Positions 1 through 6,612 are shown, counted from the stretch's first letter. The stretch is DNA of 10,214 bases from JAAAPF01 sp964481035 (GCA_964481035.1 CAYZSE010000120.1:1-10214), one strand, 5' to 3'. The notes: generated by a model from the sequence alone, not told the origin. A program made the numbers and translations.

Positions 1-293
1 TCGGCACCGCCGCGCTTCTGGCCAACGGGCTCTGCCTGCTGCTGCTCTGGGCCTACCGCTCGGGCGACAGTAACATGCGCTCGGTTTGGCTCTGCTCGCG
101 CAACGACGTGGCCGGCAATGTCGCGGTGCTGCTCGCCGCCGCCGGTGTGTTCGGCACGGGCACGGGCTGGCCCGATGTGATCGTCGCCGGCATCATGGGC
201 GGGTTGGCGCTCCAGGGAGCCGCCGTGGTCGTCAGGCATGCGCGCGCGGAATTTCGCGAGACACACGCCCCTGCGGCGATGAGCCTGCGGTAG
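1..293 (+). CDS. Cation diffusion facilitator (CDF) transporter, C-terminal part
   Basis: This is the 3' end of a gene cut by the window edge. It is read in the frame starting at base 3 and gives 96 residues before a TAG stop. The visible part has a hydrophobic segment (LLANGLCLLLLWAYR), then SDSNMRSVWLCSRND, a second hydrophobic segment (VAVLLAAAGVF), a short TGWPD turn and a third one (IVAGIMGGLALQGAAVVV). This matches TM4-TM6 of CDF proteins, proton-coupled exporters of divalent metals such as Zn, Co or Cd in the inner membrane. In well-studied CDFs the TM5 metal site is HxxxD; here it aligns to CxxxD (Cys at 93-95, Asp at 105-107). The protein ends about 20 residues after TM6, so it has no usual cytoplasmic metal-binding domain. 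The metal cannot be told from this fragment. The next gene is convergent. Confidence 0.82.
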   Translation, partial: GTAALLANGLCLLLLWAYRSGDSNMRSVWLCSRNDVAGNVAVLLAAAGVFGTGTGWPDVIVAGIMGGLALQGAAVVVRHARAEFRETHAPAAMSLR

Positions 294-492
294 CGGGTCG
301 GCTGGCATCCGTGACCGTGACTGCATGAGGCCGACCGCGCCCTGACCGACAGCGCACCGCCTCGTCTCTTCGTGGCGCGCTGGCGGTCTTAGCGCAACGA
401 CCTGCCCTCGCGCCACACGGGCCGATCTCGGCCTTGCCGCGGGCTGCCGCTTCGCCGCCTCCCGGCGCGAGGCTGCGGTGCCGGTCCCCGGG

Positions 493-1395
493 TCAGACGG
501 CGCGGCGCTTCCAGCCGGGGGCACCCGTGAGGTAGCCGTTGCACGGGCGGCCGGGCAGCGCCAGGGCCTCGAGGCGGCGGCTCGCCTCGTCGCCGGCGAT
601 CGCGCCGTCGAGCAGGGCGCGGAAGGTCATGGCGACGGCCGCCATGTCGAGGTCGTGCGGCGAGAGGCGCAGGCGGCGGATGCCGGCGGCGCGCAGCGCA
701 TCGGCGGCCAGGGTGGCGACCTGGACGGCGTGGCTCAGGGTCTGGATGCCGTTGACGGCGAGGAAGGGCCGGTCGTCGAGGGTGGCGACCGCCAGCCCGT
801 CCGCGTCCTCGCCGCAGACGAACCGGCAGCCGTCCTTGGCTCGGCCGTGGGCGCGGGCATGGTAGCAGCGCGCCGAGACGGCGAGCGGCAGCCGGCCGAA
901 GGCGAAAAGCTCGACCGCCACCTCGGGCACCGCCGCGGCGATGGTCCCGATCGCGTCGAGCGGCAGCTCGACCGGCGGGCACCAGCTCTCGCAGCCGCGC
1001 GCCCCGAGGATCCGCAAGGTCGCCTCGTTGTAGACGTTGACGAGCGGCCCCGCGGCGAAGGGCCGGCCGGCACGGTCGGCGAGCGCCCCCAGATCGTTGA
1101 TCTCGACATGCGCGGCCTCGGCGGCGCCGCGACGCATCAGCGCCCGCTCGCGGTTCGTGATCGGCAGCGCCAAGAGCGAGGTGACGACGGTCTTGCCGGC
1201 GCGCTCGAGGCGCTCGGTGAGCTTCGGCCAGAGCTTGTCGGTGAAGGGCAGGCGCTTGCCGCAGACGACCTCGCCCAGATAGACGCGGTCGACCGGCGCC
1301 TCGTCGGCGACCATCGCGTAGAAGTCGTGGAGCCGCTCCGGCGGCCAATTGAAGAAGCAGGGGCCGAGCGCGAGCTCGATGCGTTCCCCGCTCAT
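493..1395 (-). CDS. ubiV: UbiV, U32-family subunit for O2-independent ubiquinone hydroxylation
   Basis: A 300-residue U32 peptidase-like protein. UbiV binds a 4Fe-4S cluster and, paired with UbiU, carries out the ring hydroxylations of ubiquinone synthesis without oxygen, in the cytoplasm. The start is the ATG inside MSGERIELALGP; it overlaps the ubiU stop in an ATGA and has GGGAAGG seven bases upstream, inside ubiU. Visible marks are GPCFFNW near the N-terminus, Cys45 in GEVVCGKR, and the cluster Cys177-X12-Cys190-X3-Cys194. The C-X12-C-X3-C spacing matches the known Fe-S ligands of Escherichia coli UbiV, with Cys45 as the fourth. Length and the lack of a signal peptide fit the family. It is the last gene of ubiT-ubiU-ubiV. 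The same frame stays open far upstream of the ATG, but that part is an out-of-frame reading of ubiU. Confidence 0.93.
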   Translation of the reverse strand: MSGERIELALGPCFFNWPPERLHDFYAMVADEAPVDRVYLGEVVCGKRLPFTDKLWPKLTERLERAGKTVVTSLLALPITNRERALMRRGAAEAAHVEINDLGALADRAGRPFAAGPLVNVYNEATLRILGARGCESWCPPVELPLDAIGTIAAAVPEVAVELFAFGRLPLAVSARCYHARAHGRAKDGCRFVCGEDADGLAVATLDDRPFLAVNGIQTLSHAVQVATLAADALRAAGIRRLRLSPHDLDMAAVAMTFRALLDGAIAGDEASRRLEALALPGRPCNGYLTGAPGWKRRAV

Positions 1396-2402
1396 CGCCA
1401 GGCCTTCCCGTAGGCGCCGGTGGTCTCGCCGGCGCCCTCGGTGAGCCCCTCGAGCGCCGCCGAGACCCGATCCGCCGGCCGGCCGTCGGCGAGCGCCTCG
1501 ACCGCCGCGCGAAAGGCACGGACCACGCGGGCGATGTAGGCCTTGCCGCGCTGGCGGCCCTCGATCTTGAGGGCGGTCACCCCCGCCGCCTGGAAGCCGG
1601 CGAGCAGGCTCGCCGCGTTGAGGCTGACGGGATCGGCGAAGATGTGGCTCTCCGCCCCCAGCGCCTTGAAGCGCCCCTTGCAGAGCGTCGGGTAGCCGGC
1701 CGGCGCGTCCGGCGCATAGCGGTCGATGGTGAAGCCGCCGAGCCGGGCCGCGAGGCACGACGGGCTCAAGGCGTAGCTCACCCGCGCCGGCGGCGAGCAG
1801 ACGCCGTTGCGGTTCGGGCTCTCGCCGCAGGCGTAGGAGGAGAGCTGGCAGCGGCCTTCGGCCATGACGCACAGCCCGCCGAAGACGAAGACCTCGGTCT
1901 CGATGTCGATGGCGCGGTTGAGCTGGGCGATCTCCTCGACGGTGAGCACCCGCGGCAGGACGACCCGCTTCACCCCCCAGGTCTCGGCGTAGAAGCGGAT
2001 CGCCTCGGGCGTGCCCGCCGCCGCCTGCACCGAGAGGTGGCGGCGCATCTCGGGATGCTTGGCGGCGGCGTAGTCGAGCACCGCCATGTCGGCGAGGATG
2101 ACCGCGTCGGCGCCGGCATCGGCCGTCGTGTCGACGGCGCGGTGCCAGAGGTCGAGCGCACCGGGCCGGGCGAAGGTGTTGATCGCGACGAGCACCCTGG
2201 CGCCGCTGGCATGGGCGTAGCGCACCCCGTCTTGGAGCTCGCCCGGGGAGAAGTTGAGGCCCGGGAAGTTGCGCGCGTTGGTCTCGTCGCGAAAGCCGCA
2301 ATAGACGCTATGGGCGCCGGCATCGACGGCGGCGCGCAAGGCCGCGGGCGTGCCGGCTGGGCAGACGAGCTCGAGCGGATCGGGACGGAGCGAGGGATGC
2401 AA
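1392..2402 (-). CDS. ubiU: UbiU, U32-family subunit for O2-independent ubiquinone hydroxylation
   Basis: A 336-residue U32-family protein and partner of UbiV. The heterodimer hydroxylates ubiquinone precursors anaerobically; related U32 enzymes (RlhA, TrhP) use prephenate as oxygen donor. ELVCPAGTP opens the fold (residues 11-19), followed by YCGFRDETNARNFPGLNFS (34-52). The Fe-S ligands are Cys178-X6-Cys185-X16-Cys202-X38-Cys241, exactly the spacing of the four ligands in E. coli UbiU (C169, C176, C193, C232). EGR near residue 256 is also typical. I chose a TTG start at 2402: GGGAGG lies nine bases upstream, the gene then begins four bases after the ubiT stop, and the N-terminus (MHPSLRPDPLELVCPAG) comes close to family length. 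The nearest in-frame ATG, at 2465, would overlap ubiT by about 59 bases and add 21 unconserved-looking residues. Confidence 0.94.
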   Translation of the reverse strand: MHPSLRPDPLELVCPAGTPAALRAAVDAGAHSVYCGFRDETNARNFPGLNFSPGELQDGVRYAHASGARVLVAINTFARPGALDLWHRAVDTTADAGADAVILADMAVLDYAAAKHPEMRRHLSVQAAAGTPEAIRFYAETWGVKRVVLPRVLTVEEIAQLNRAIDIETEVFVFGGLCVMAEGRCQLSSYACGESPNRNGVCSPPARVSYALSPSCLAARLGGFTIDRYAPDAPAGYPTLCKGRFKALGAESHIFADPVSLNAASLLAGFQAAGVTALKIEGRQRGKAYIARVVRAFRAAVEALADGRPADRVSAALEGLTEGAGETTGAYGKAWR

Positions 2403-2406
2403 GCGT

Positions 2407-2958
2407 TCAGGCCTCCCGCTCGTCGAAGGAGGACGGCGGCGCGCCGAGGACCCGGCGGGCGACACCGAGGCCGTCCTTGGCCACGCGGTCGACGAGCTTG
2501 GCGAGCACGCCCCGCAGGCCGGCGAGCTCGGCCGGGGTCAGCTCGGCGTTCTCGAGGGTGTTCCGGAGCGCCACGACCGCGCCCGTGTCGCCCTCGACGA
2601 CCAGATCGCGGCTGAAGAAGAGCGCGTCGCCGTCGTAGGTGCCGTCGAGCAGGCCCAGCAGGACCAGAAGCGGCGCCTTGATGCGCGCGGCGGCGCTCGC
2701 CGCCTTTTCGGGCGGCACCACCCGGACCCGCGAGAACTCCCCGCTCGGGGCGATCAGGAAGGCGAAGGGCAGGTCGGTGGGCACGACCGCGATGTCGCGG
2801 TCCCCCAGGCTCTCCAGCCGCTCGAAGAGCTCGGGCCGGCGCCGGGCGAGATCACGGACGGCGCGGGTCAGCGCGAACGCCAGCGGAAAGCGCGGCAGAG
2901 GCGAGAGCAGTGCGGCGACCACGGCGGGGAGCGCACCCCGCGCGGCGGGCTTCGGCAT
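2407..2958 (-). CDS. ubiT: UbiT, SCP2-domain lipid-binding ubiquinone biosynthesis accessory factor
   Basis: A 183-residue protein with an SCP2 (sterol carrier) fold. In E. coli UbiT takes the place of UbiJ under anaerobic conditions and is thought to hold the hydrophobic ubiquinone intermediates. The middle (about residues 40-140) holds SCP2-like blocks, with ELFERLESLGDRDIAVVPTD, the strand FAFLIAP and the helix/strand block APLLVLLGLLDGTYDGDALFFSRDL. The D-G-T-Y/DGDALFFSRDL part is characteristic of the bacterial YhbT/UbiT group. The C-terminus (about 145-183) is a helical tail. I chose the ATG at 2958 because GGGAGG lies six bases upstream; a longer in-frame ATG at 3072 would read through the FNR site and the divergent promoter region. 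It is the first gene of the operon, four bases ahead of ubiU. The family assignment rests on fold-level similarity plus context. Confidence 0.88.
   Translation of the reverse strand: MPKPAARGALPAVVAALLSPLPRFPLAFALTRAVRDLARRRPELFERLESLGDRDIAVVPTDLPFAFLIAPSGEFSRVRVVPPEKAASAAARIKAPLLVLLGLLDGTYDGDALFFSRDLVVEGDTGAVVALRNTLENAELTPAELAGLRGVLAKLVDRVAKDGLGVARRVLGAPPSSFDEREA
2412..2417 (-). promoter_or_regulatory. Shine-Dalgarno deciding the TTG start of ubiU
   Basis: On the minus strand GGGAGG is followed by nine bases and then TTG. It lies just inside the 3' end of ubiT and is the only good ribosome site near the conserved ELVCPAG beginning of UbiU. Confidence 0.65.
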
Positions 2959-3015
2959 CGAGCGCCTCCCGGGCAGACGGTCGTCGAGGCGTAGCGCTTG
3001 CGACGGCACTCTCCT

Positions 3016-3029
3016 TTGATCAGAATCAA
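3016..3029. promoter_or_regulatory. FNR/CRP-family (anaerobic) operator between ubiT and VOC gene
   Basis: TTGATCAGAATCAA is a perfect match to the FNR/FnrL/Anr consensus TTGAT-N4-ATCAA (ten of ten fixed positions). It stands 58 bp upstream of the ubiT ATG. If FNR acts from -41.5, transcription would begin near 2981 and the -10 element would fall on TACGCC (2993-2988), a weak hexamer that fits an activator-dependent promoter. The role fits the operon: UbiTUV is needed when oxygen is absent. The site is also 55 bp upstream of the divergent VOC gene, so it might act on both. That the protein bound is FNR and not another CRP-family regulator such as a Dnr or FixK protein is inference. Confidence 0.85.
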
Positions 3030-3054
3030 GCGCGTCCGAGCGATTGCGCGATGG

Positions 3055-3060
3055 TATGAT
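3055..3060 (+). promoter_or_regulatory. Possible -10 element of the VOC gene
   Basis: TATGAT matches five of six bases of TATAAT and lies 24 bases before the VOC start codon. There is no good -35 hexamer 17 bases upstream. The FNR site is centred about 44 bases before the implied start of transcription, close to a class II activator position but not exact. Dependence on the FNR site is a guess. Confidence 0.4.
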
Positions 3061-3083
3061 GCGGCAAGACATCGGAGGGGATC

Positions 3084-3467
3084 ATGGCGGGACACGGGAC
3101 GTTCACCTGGAACGAGCTGTTGACGCGCGACATCGAAGGCGCGAAGCGCTTCTACGCCGCGACGCTCGGCTGGCGCTTCGACGCGTGGGCGATGGCCGAC
3201 GGCCGCACCTATTGGATCGCCAAGGCCGGCGACGACACGGTCGCCGGGCTCACGGACATGAACGACGAGGCGTTGGCGGATCTGGCGCCGCGCTGGTTCG
3301 CCTACGTCAAGGTCGACGACGTCGACGCCCGTGCGGCCGCCGCCGTGGCGCACGGCGGCACCTTGGTCCGAGACCCCTACGACATCCCTGAGGTGGGCCG
3401 GATCGCCGTCGTGCAGGACGCGACGGGGGCGGCCGTCGGCTTGCTGACACCCGTGCCGCGGTCTTGA
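3084..3467 (+). CDS. VOC-superfamily (glyoxalase/dioxygenase fold) protein
   Basis: A 127-residue protein with two beta-alpha-beta-beta-beta modules. The first begins GTFTWNELLTRDIEGAKRFY and continues to LGWRFD; the second runs from RWFAYVKVDDVDARAAAAVAHGG to GRIAVVQDATGAAVGLLTPV. This is the pattern of the small glyoxalase/bleomycin resistance/CFP32-like proteins found in many bacteria, most of unknown substrate. The NEL motif near the start and the D-x-x-G-A-x-x-G-L end are family hallmarks; I do not see a full classical glyoxalase I metal site. The ATG at 3084 has GGAGGGG three bases upstream. It is divergent from ubiT with a 125-bp shared region, and convergent with the MATE gene. Function cannot be stated beyond the fold; a link to quinone metabolism is possible only through the shared control region. 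Confidence 0.85.
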   Translation: MAGHGTFTWNELLTRDIEGAKRFYAATLGWRFDAWAMADGRTYWIAKAGDDTVAGLTDMNDEALADLAPRWFAYVKVDDVDARAAAAVAHGGTLVRDPYDIPEVGRIAVVQDATGAAVGLLTPVPRS

Positions 3468-3496
3468 CGGCACCGCGCCCGCGCCGGGCGGCGGCC

Positions 3497-3515
3497 GTCC
3501 ACGGTGGAGGTGGAC
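3497..3515 (-). terminator. Weak hairpin between convergent VOC and MATE genes
   Basis: GTCCAC and GTGGAC form a six-base stem with a seven-base loop, just beyond the stop of the MATE gene. There is no T-tract. As a symmetric hairpin it could serve either gene; I assign it to the minus strand only because of position. Confidence 0.25.
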
Positions 3516-3524
3516 CAGAGTGCG

Positions 3525-3540
3525 ACCGCCGCGGCGGTTT
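3525..3540 (+). terminator. Possible terminator of the VOC gene
   Basis: ACCGCCGCGGCGGT is a perfect 14-base palindrome followed by TT (three Ts in all), about 60 bases past the VOC stop. The loop would be four bases on a five-base GC stem. The T-tract is short, so this is only a weak intrinsic terminator candidate. Confidence 0.3.
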
Positions 3541-3551
3541 CGCGGCCCGTA

Positions 3552-4895
3552 TCAGGCGCGACCGGCCAGGGTGAAGCGGTCGGCCGCACGCAGCCGCCGG
3601 AAACGCCACCAGAACCAGAGGCTGCGTGCGAGCAGGAAGGCGAGCAGGGCGAGCCACAGGCCGTGATTGCCGAGTTCTCCCGTCAGCGGCACCGCGGCGG
3701 CGAAGAAGACGAGAGTGGCGACGGCGCTGCCGTTCCTGAGCTCGCTGGTCTGCGTCGCGCCAGAGAACAGCCCGTCGAAGAGATAGGCCCAGACGCCCAC
3801 CAGCGGGACGAGGGCCGCATAGGCGAGGAAGGTCGCGGCCGCGGTGCGGACCTCGGCGATGCCGGTCAAGAGATGGATGACGACGATGCCTGCGAGCGCG
3901 TAGACGAGCGCGATGCCGAGCGCGAACGCGCCCGACCACCAGGCGGCGGCCCGAAGCGAACGGTCGAGCTCCGCCTGCGAGCGGCGGCCGACCGCGCGGC
4001 CGACCAGGGCTTCCGTCGCGAAGGCGAAGCCGTCCAAAGCGTAGGCTTGCAGCATCAAGAGGTTGTTGAGCACCGCATTGGCCGCGAGCAGGACCTCGCC
4101 CTGCCGCGCGCTGAAGGCGGCGAAACCGAGAAAGGTCGCCTCGAGAAAGAGCGTGCGGACCACGAGGTCGCCGTTGACGCGAAAGAGCCGGGCGAAGCGT
4201 TCGCGATCGGCGAGCACGGCCACGTCGAGCCGCCCCGGCAACAGGCGCCAGCGGCGGACGATGAAGACCAGGGCCAGGGCGACGCCGGCGTATTCGGCGA
4301 GGACCGTGCCGAGCGCCACGCCGGCGACGCCCCAGCCGAAGCCGATGACGAACAGCACGCTCAAGCCCGCGTTGAGCGCGTTGGTGGCGAGTAGGATGAC
4401 GAGTTGGCTGCGGGTGTCGTGGTTGCCCAACAGCCAGCCGAGGACGACGAAGGTCGCGAGCGCGGCGGGTGCGCTCAGGATCCGCCAGCCGACATAGACG
4501 GCGAGCGCGTCGCCGACGGCGGCCGACGGGGCGAAGCCCCAGAGCGCGAGGGCCGTGACGAGGGGGCTCGCCAGAACCAGGACGGCGCCCAAGGCGACGG
4601 CGAGGACGAGGGGACGAACGAGGCAAGCCCGCGCCTCGGACCCGTCACCCGCGCCCGCGGCCTGGGCGGTCAGCCCCGTGGTCCCCATGCGGACCGAGGC
4701 GAAGACCAGATAGGCGGCGGCGAAGGTGGCGGCGCCCAGCGCGACGGCGCCCAGATGGTGTGGCTCGGGGAGGTGCCCGACGACCGCCGTGTCGACCATG
4801 CCGAGCAGCGGCACGGTGCTGTTGGAGAGGATCAGGGGCCAGGCGAGCTGCCAGACCTCGCGCTTGGGCGTCGGCACGCCGCCACACTGCGTCAT
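3552..4895 (-). CDS. MATE-family efflux transporter, DinF type
   Basis: A 447-residue inner membrane protein with about twelve hydrophobic segments in two halves, as usual for MATE cation/drug antiporters. TM1 reads LAWPLILSNSTVPLLGMVDTAVVGHL, with the conserved acidic residue at Asp35 and the family P-x-x-x-S/N. Other marks are the GTTGLTAQAAGAGD stretch near residue 75-90 and, in the second half, the block LLMLQAYALDGFAFATEALVGRAVGRR, diagnostic of the DinF/MatE branch. It ends with a basic tail rich in W, R and F. The ATG at 4895 has GAGG six bases upstream; an in-frame GTG at 4877 is less well supported. DinF proteins have been linked to oxidative stress and export of organic cations, but the substrate here is unknown. 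It is divergent from the J-domain gene and stands alone. Confidence 0.92.
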   Translation of the reverse strand: MTQCGGVPTPKREVWQLAWPLILSNSTVPLLGMVDTAVVGHLPEPHHLGAVALGAATFAAAYLVFASVRMGTTGLTAQAAGAGDGSEARACLVRPLVLAVALGAVLVLASPLVTALALWGFAPSAAVGDALAVYVGWRILSAPAALATFVVLGWLLGNHDTRSQLVILLATNALNAGLSVLFVIGFGWGVAGVALGTVLAEYAGVALALVFIVRRWRLLPGRLDVAVLADRERFARLFRVNGDLVVRTLFLEATFLGFAAFSARQGEVLLAANAVLNNLLMLQAYALDGFAFATEALVGRAVGRRSQAELDRSLRAAAWWSGAFALGIALVYALAGIVVIHLLTGIAEVRTAAATFLAYAALVPLVGVWAYLFDGLFSGATQTSELRNGSAVATLVFFAAAVPLTGELGNHGLWLALLAFLLARSLWFWWRFRRLRAADRFTLAGRA

Positions 4896-4971
4896 GAGCG
4901 TCCTCGCGGGCGGCCGCGCCCGCGCTTTCCGCCTAGCCTTTGCGCCGCCGCGCGGCAAGCCGGGCGTCGGC

Positions 4972-5000
4972 TTGAGCGCCGCGGTTCGGCGCCCCATAAT
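4972..5000 (+). promoter_or_regulatory. Promoter of dnaJ-like/cobS/cobT operon, likely leaderless
   Basis: TTGAGC (4972-4977) and CATAAT (4995-5000) match the housekeeping -35 and -10 in four and five of six bases, with an ideal 17-base spacer. Transcription would begin about seven bases after the -10, that is, at or within a base or two of the A of the ATG at 5007. No Shine-Dalgarno precedes that ATG, so a leaderless transcript is likely. Confidence 0.62.
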
Positions 5001-5006
5001 CCGGGC

Positions 5007-5576
5007 ATGCGCCGCAGCAACGACGACCGCCGCAACGACCTCGACCCGCCGATCTCCGAGCCGGGTGCGCCGCCATGCGCGTGGCCCGGCTGCGCCGCGG
5101 CCGGCGAGTTCCGGGCACCGCGCTCGCGGGAGAGCCTGCGGGACTACCAGTGGCTGTGCCGCGAGCACATCCGCGAGTTCAACCGCAGCTGGGACTATTT
5201 TCGGGGCATGAGCACGGCGGACATCGACCGGCACCGCCGCGAGGACGTCGTCTGGCACCGGCCCACCTGGCGCTGCTCGGCCGCCGGACACGGGCCCCAC
5301 ATTCACGATCCGTTGGGCATCTTGCAGGGGCGGGTCGATTTCGAGCCGGCGCCCGGGCCGTCCGAGCCACGGCGCTTCGAGCCGAAGACCGAGCGGATGC
5401 TGGAGCGGCTGGGCCTCAACGCGCGAGCCGAGCTCGACGACGTCAAGCGGCGCTACAAGGATCTCGCCAAGCGCCATCATCCGGACCTGCGCGGCGGCGA
5501 TCGCGCCGCCGAGGAGCGGTTGAAGTTGATCAACGAGGCGTATACCTACCTGCTGCACTGTGGCGAGTTCGCCTAA
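5007..5576 (+). CDS. Zinc-finger plus J-domain co-chaperone upstream of cobS
   Basis: A 189-residue protein of two parts. The N-terminal part (about 20-70) has CAWPGC (Cys24, Cys29) and CREH (Cys51, His54) followed by IREFNRSWDYFRGM, probably a small zinc-binding module. The C-terminal part (about 132-186) is a J domain with RRYKDLAKRHHPDL; the HPD triad that stimulates the DnaK ATPase is at 158-160, and it ends with the usual helix IV. There is no G/F region and no DnaJ zinc domain, so it is a specialised (type C-like) J-protein, not general DnaJ. Proteins of this build are often found directly upstream of cobS-cobT in alphaproteobacteria (from memory). It is 25 bases ahead of cobS on the same strand, which suggests a part in assembling the cobaltochelatase; that is inference. 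The ATG at 5007 is chosen because the conserved CDWPGC-like block follows it and the promoter points at it. Confidence 0.88.
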   Translation: MRRSNDDRRNDLDPPISEPGAPPCAWPGCAAAGEFRAPRSRESLRDYQWLCREHIREFNRSWDYFRGMSTADIDRHRREDVVWHRPTWRCSAAGHGPHIHDPLGILQGRVDFEPAPGPSEPRRFEPKTERMLERLGLNARAELDDVKRRYKDLAKRHHPDLRGGDRAAEERLKLINEAYTYLLHCGEFA

Positions 5577-5590
5577 AGCCCCGCCCAATC

Positions 5591-5596
5591 GGAGAG
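5591..5596 (+). promoter_or_regulatory. Shine-Dalgarno deciding the TTG start of cobS
   Basis: GGAGAG sits five to eleven bases before the TTG at 5602, depending on how the pairing is aligned. The alternative GTG at 5560, inside the J-protein gene, has no ribosome site and would add 14 residues. Confidence 0.6.
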
Positions 5597-5601
5597 ACGT
5601 C

Positions 5602-6612
5602 TTGACCGCGAAGGCTGTTGCGCCTGCGACCGGTGAGATCGAGCTGCTGCCCGAAACGCCCGACATGCAGATCTCGGTTCGGCAAACCTTCGGGATCGAC
5701 AGCGATCTCGAGATCGGTGCGTTCTCGCGTACCACCCCCTACGTGCCGGCGGTCGATGAGACCTACCGCTTCGATCGCGACACGACCTTGGCCATCCTCG
5801 CCGGCTTCGCCTACAACCGGCGCGTGATGATCCAGGGCTATCACGGCACGGGCAAGTCGACCCACATCGAGCAGGTCGCGGCGCGGCTCAACTGGCCCTG
5901 CGTCCGGGTCAACCTCGACAGCCACATCAGCCGCATCGATCTCGTCGGCAAGGACGCCATCGTGCTGCGCGACGGCAAGCAGGTCACCGAGTACCAGGAA
6001 GGTATCCTGCCCTGGGCCTTCCAGCACCCGGTGGCGCTCGTCTTCGACGAGTACGACGCCGGCCGGCCGGACGTGATGTTCGTCATCCAGCGCGTGCTCG
6101 AGGCCGAAGGCCGGATGACGCTCTTGGACCAGAACAAGGTGCTGCACCCGCACCGCTCGTTTCGTCTGTTCGCCACCGCCAACACCGTCGGCCTGGGCGA
6201 CACCTCCGGCCTCTATCACGGCACGCAGCAGATCAACCAGGGGCAGATGGACCGCTGGAACATCGTCGCCCAGCTCAACTACCTGAGCCACGATGCCGAG
6301 TGCGAGATCGTCCTCGCCAAGCTGCCGTCCTGGGGTACCGAGCAAGGCCAGAAACGGGTCGCGCAGATGGTCGCCCTGGCCGATCTGACCCGCTCGGGCT
6401 TCATCGCCGGCGACATCTCGACCGTCATGTCACCGCGCGCCGTCATCACCTGGGCCGAGAACGCCAACATTTTCAACGATCTCGACTTCGCCTTCCGGGT
6501 GACCTTCCTCAACAAGTGCGACGAGGCGGAGCGGCAGATCGTCGCCGAGTACTACCAACGGTGCTTCGGCACCGAGCTCAACGAATCGACGGCGAACGTC
6601 ACGCTGAGCTGA
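5602..6612 (+). CDS. cobS: CobS, AAA+ subunit of aerobic cobaltochelatase
   Basis: A 336-residue MoxR-like AAA+ ATPase. With CobT it forms a ring complex that drives ATP-dependent insertion of Co2+ into hydrogenobyrinate a,c-diamide by CobN, in the aerobic (late cobalt insertion) cobalamin pathway, in the cytoplasm. The N-terminal CobS block has PDMQISVRQTFGIDSDLEI and YVPAVDETYRFD. Walker A is GYHGTGKST (residues 79-87) and Walker B is ALVFDEYDAG with Asp149-Glu150. ATANTVGLGDTSGLYHGTQQ carries the sensor 1 Asn and the region known from CobS; SPRAVITWAENA is the sensor 2 helix region. I chose TTG at 5602 for its Shine-Dalgarno and because the length then equals known CobS proteins (about 330). 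The gene follows the J-protein by 25 bases and precedes cobT by 10 bases. Confidence 0.96.
   Translation: MTAKAVAPATGEIELLPETPDMQISVRQTFGIDSDLEIGAFSRTTPYVPAVDETYRFDRDTTLAILAGFAYNRRVMIQGYHGTGKSTHIEQVAARLNWPCVRVNLDSHISRIDLVGKDAIVLRDGKQVTEYQEGILPWAFQHPVALVFDEYDAGRPDVMFVIQRVLEAEGRMTLLDQNKVLHPHRSFRLFATANTVGLGDTSGLYHGTQQINQGQMDRWNIVAQLNYLSHDAECEIVLAKLPSWGTEQGQKRVAQMVALADLTRSGFIAGDISTVMSPRAVITWAENANIFNDLDFAFRVTFLNKCDEAERQIVAEYYQRCFGTELNESTANVTLS

Noticed and set aside
420..433. GGCCGA-TC-TCGGCC palindrome between the CDF gene and ubiV as a terminator
   Set aside because: The loop is too tight and no T-tract follows on either strand; such short palindromes are frequent at this GC content.
478..1413. 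311-codon open frame on the plus strand opposite ubiV
   Set aside because: Its composition (Arg, Gly, Ala, Glu repeats) shows no domain; it is a frame left open by high GC, antisense to a clear ubiV.
1644..2615. 323-codon open frame on the plus strand opposite ubiU/ubiT
   Set aside because: It crosses the boundary of two real genes on the other strand and has no recognisable domain.
3504..4394. 296-codon open frame on the plus strand opposite the MATE gene
   Set aside because: It is an antisense reading of hydrophobic codons as charged ones, with no homology pattern that I recognise.
3307..4626. 439-codon Arg-rich minus-strand frame
   Set aside because: It overlaps the VOC gene and the MATE gene in the wrong frame and is low-complexity Arg/Pro/Gly.
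4896..5006. TTGCCG-17-TAGGCG on the minus strand as the MATE promoter
   Set aside because: The -10 match is too poor to support a call in such GC-rich DNA.
5530..6345. 271-codon minus-strand frame opposite cobS
   Set aside because: It has a plausible length, but cobS on the other strand has complete AAA+ motifs; no domain is seen in the antisense product.
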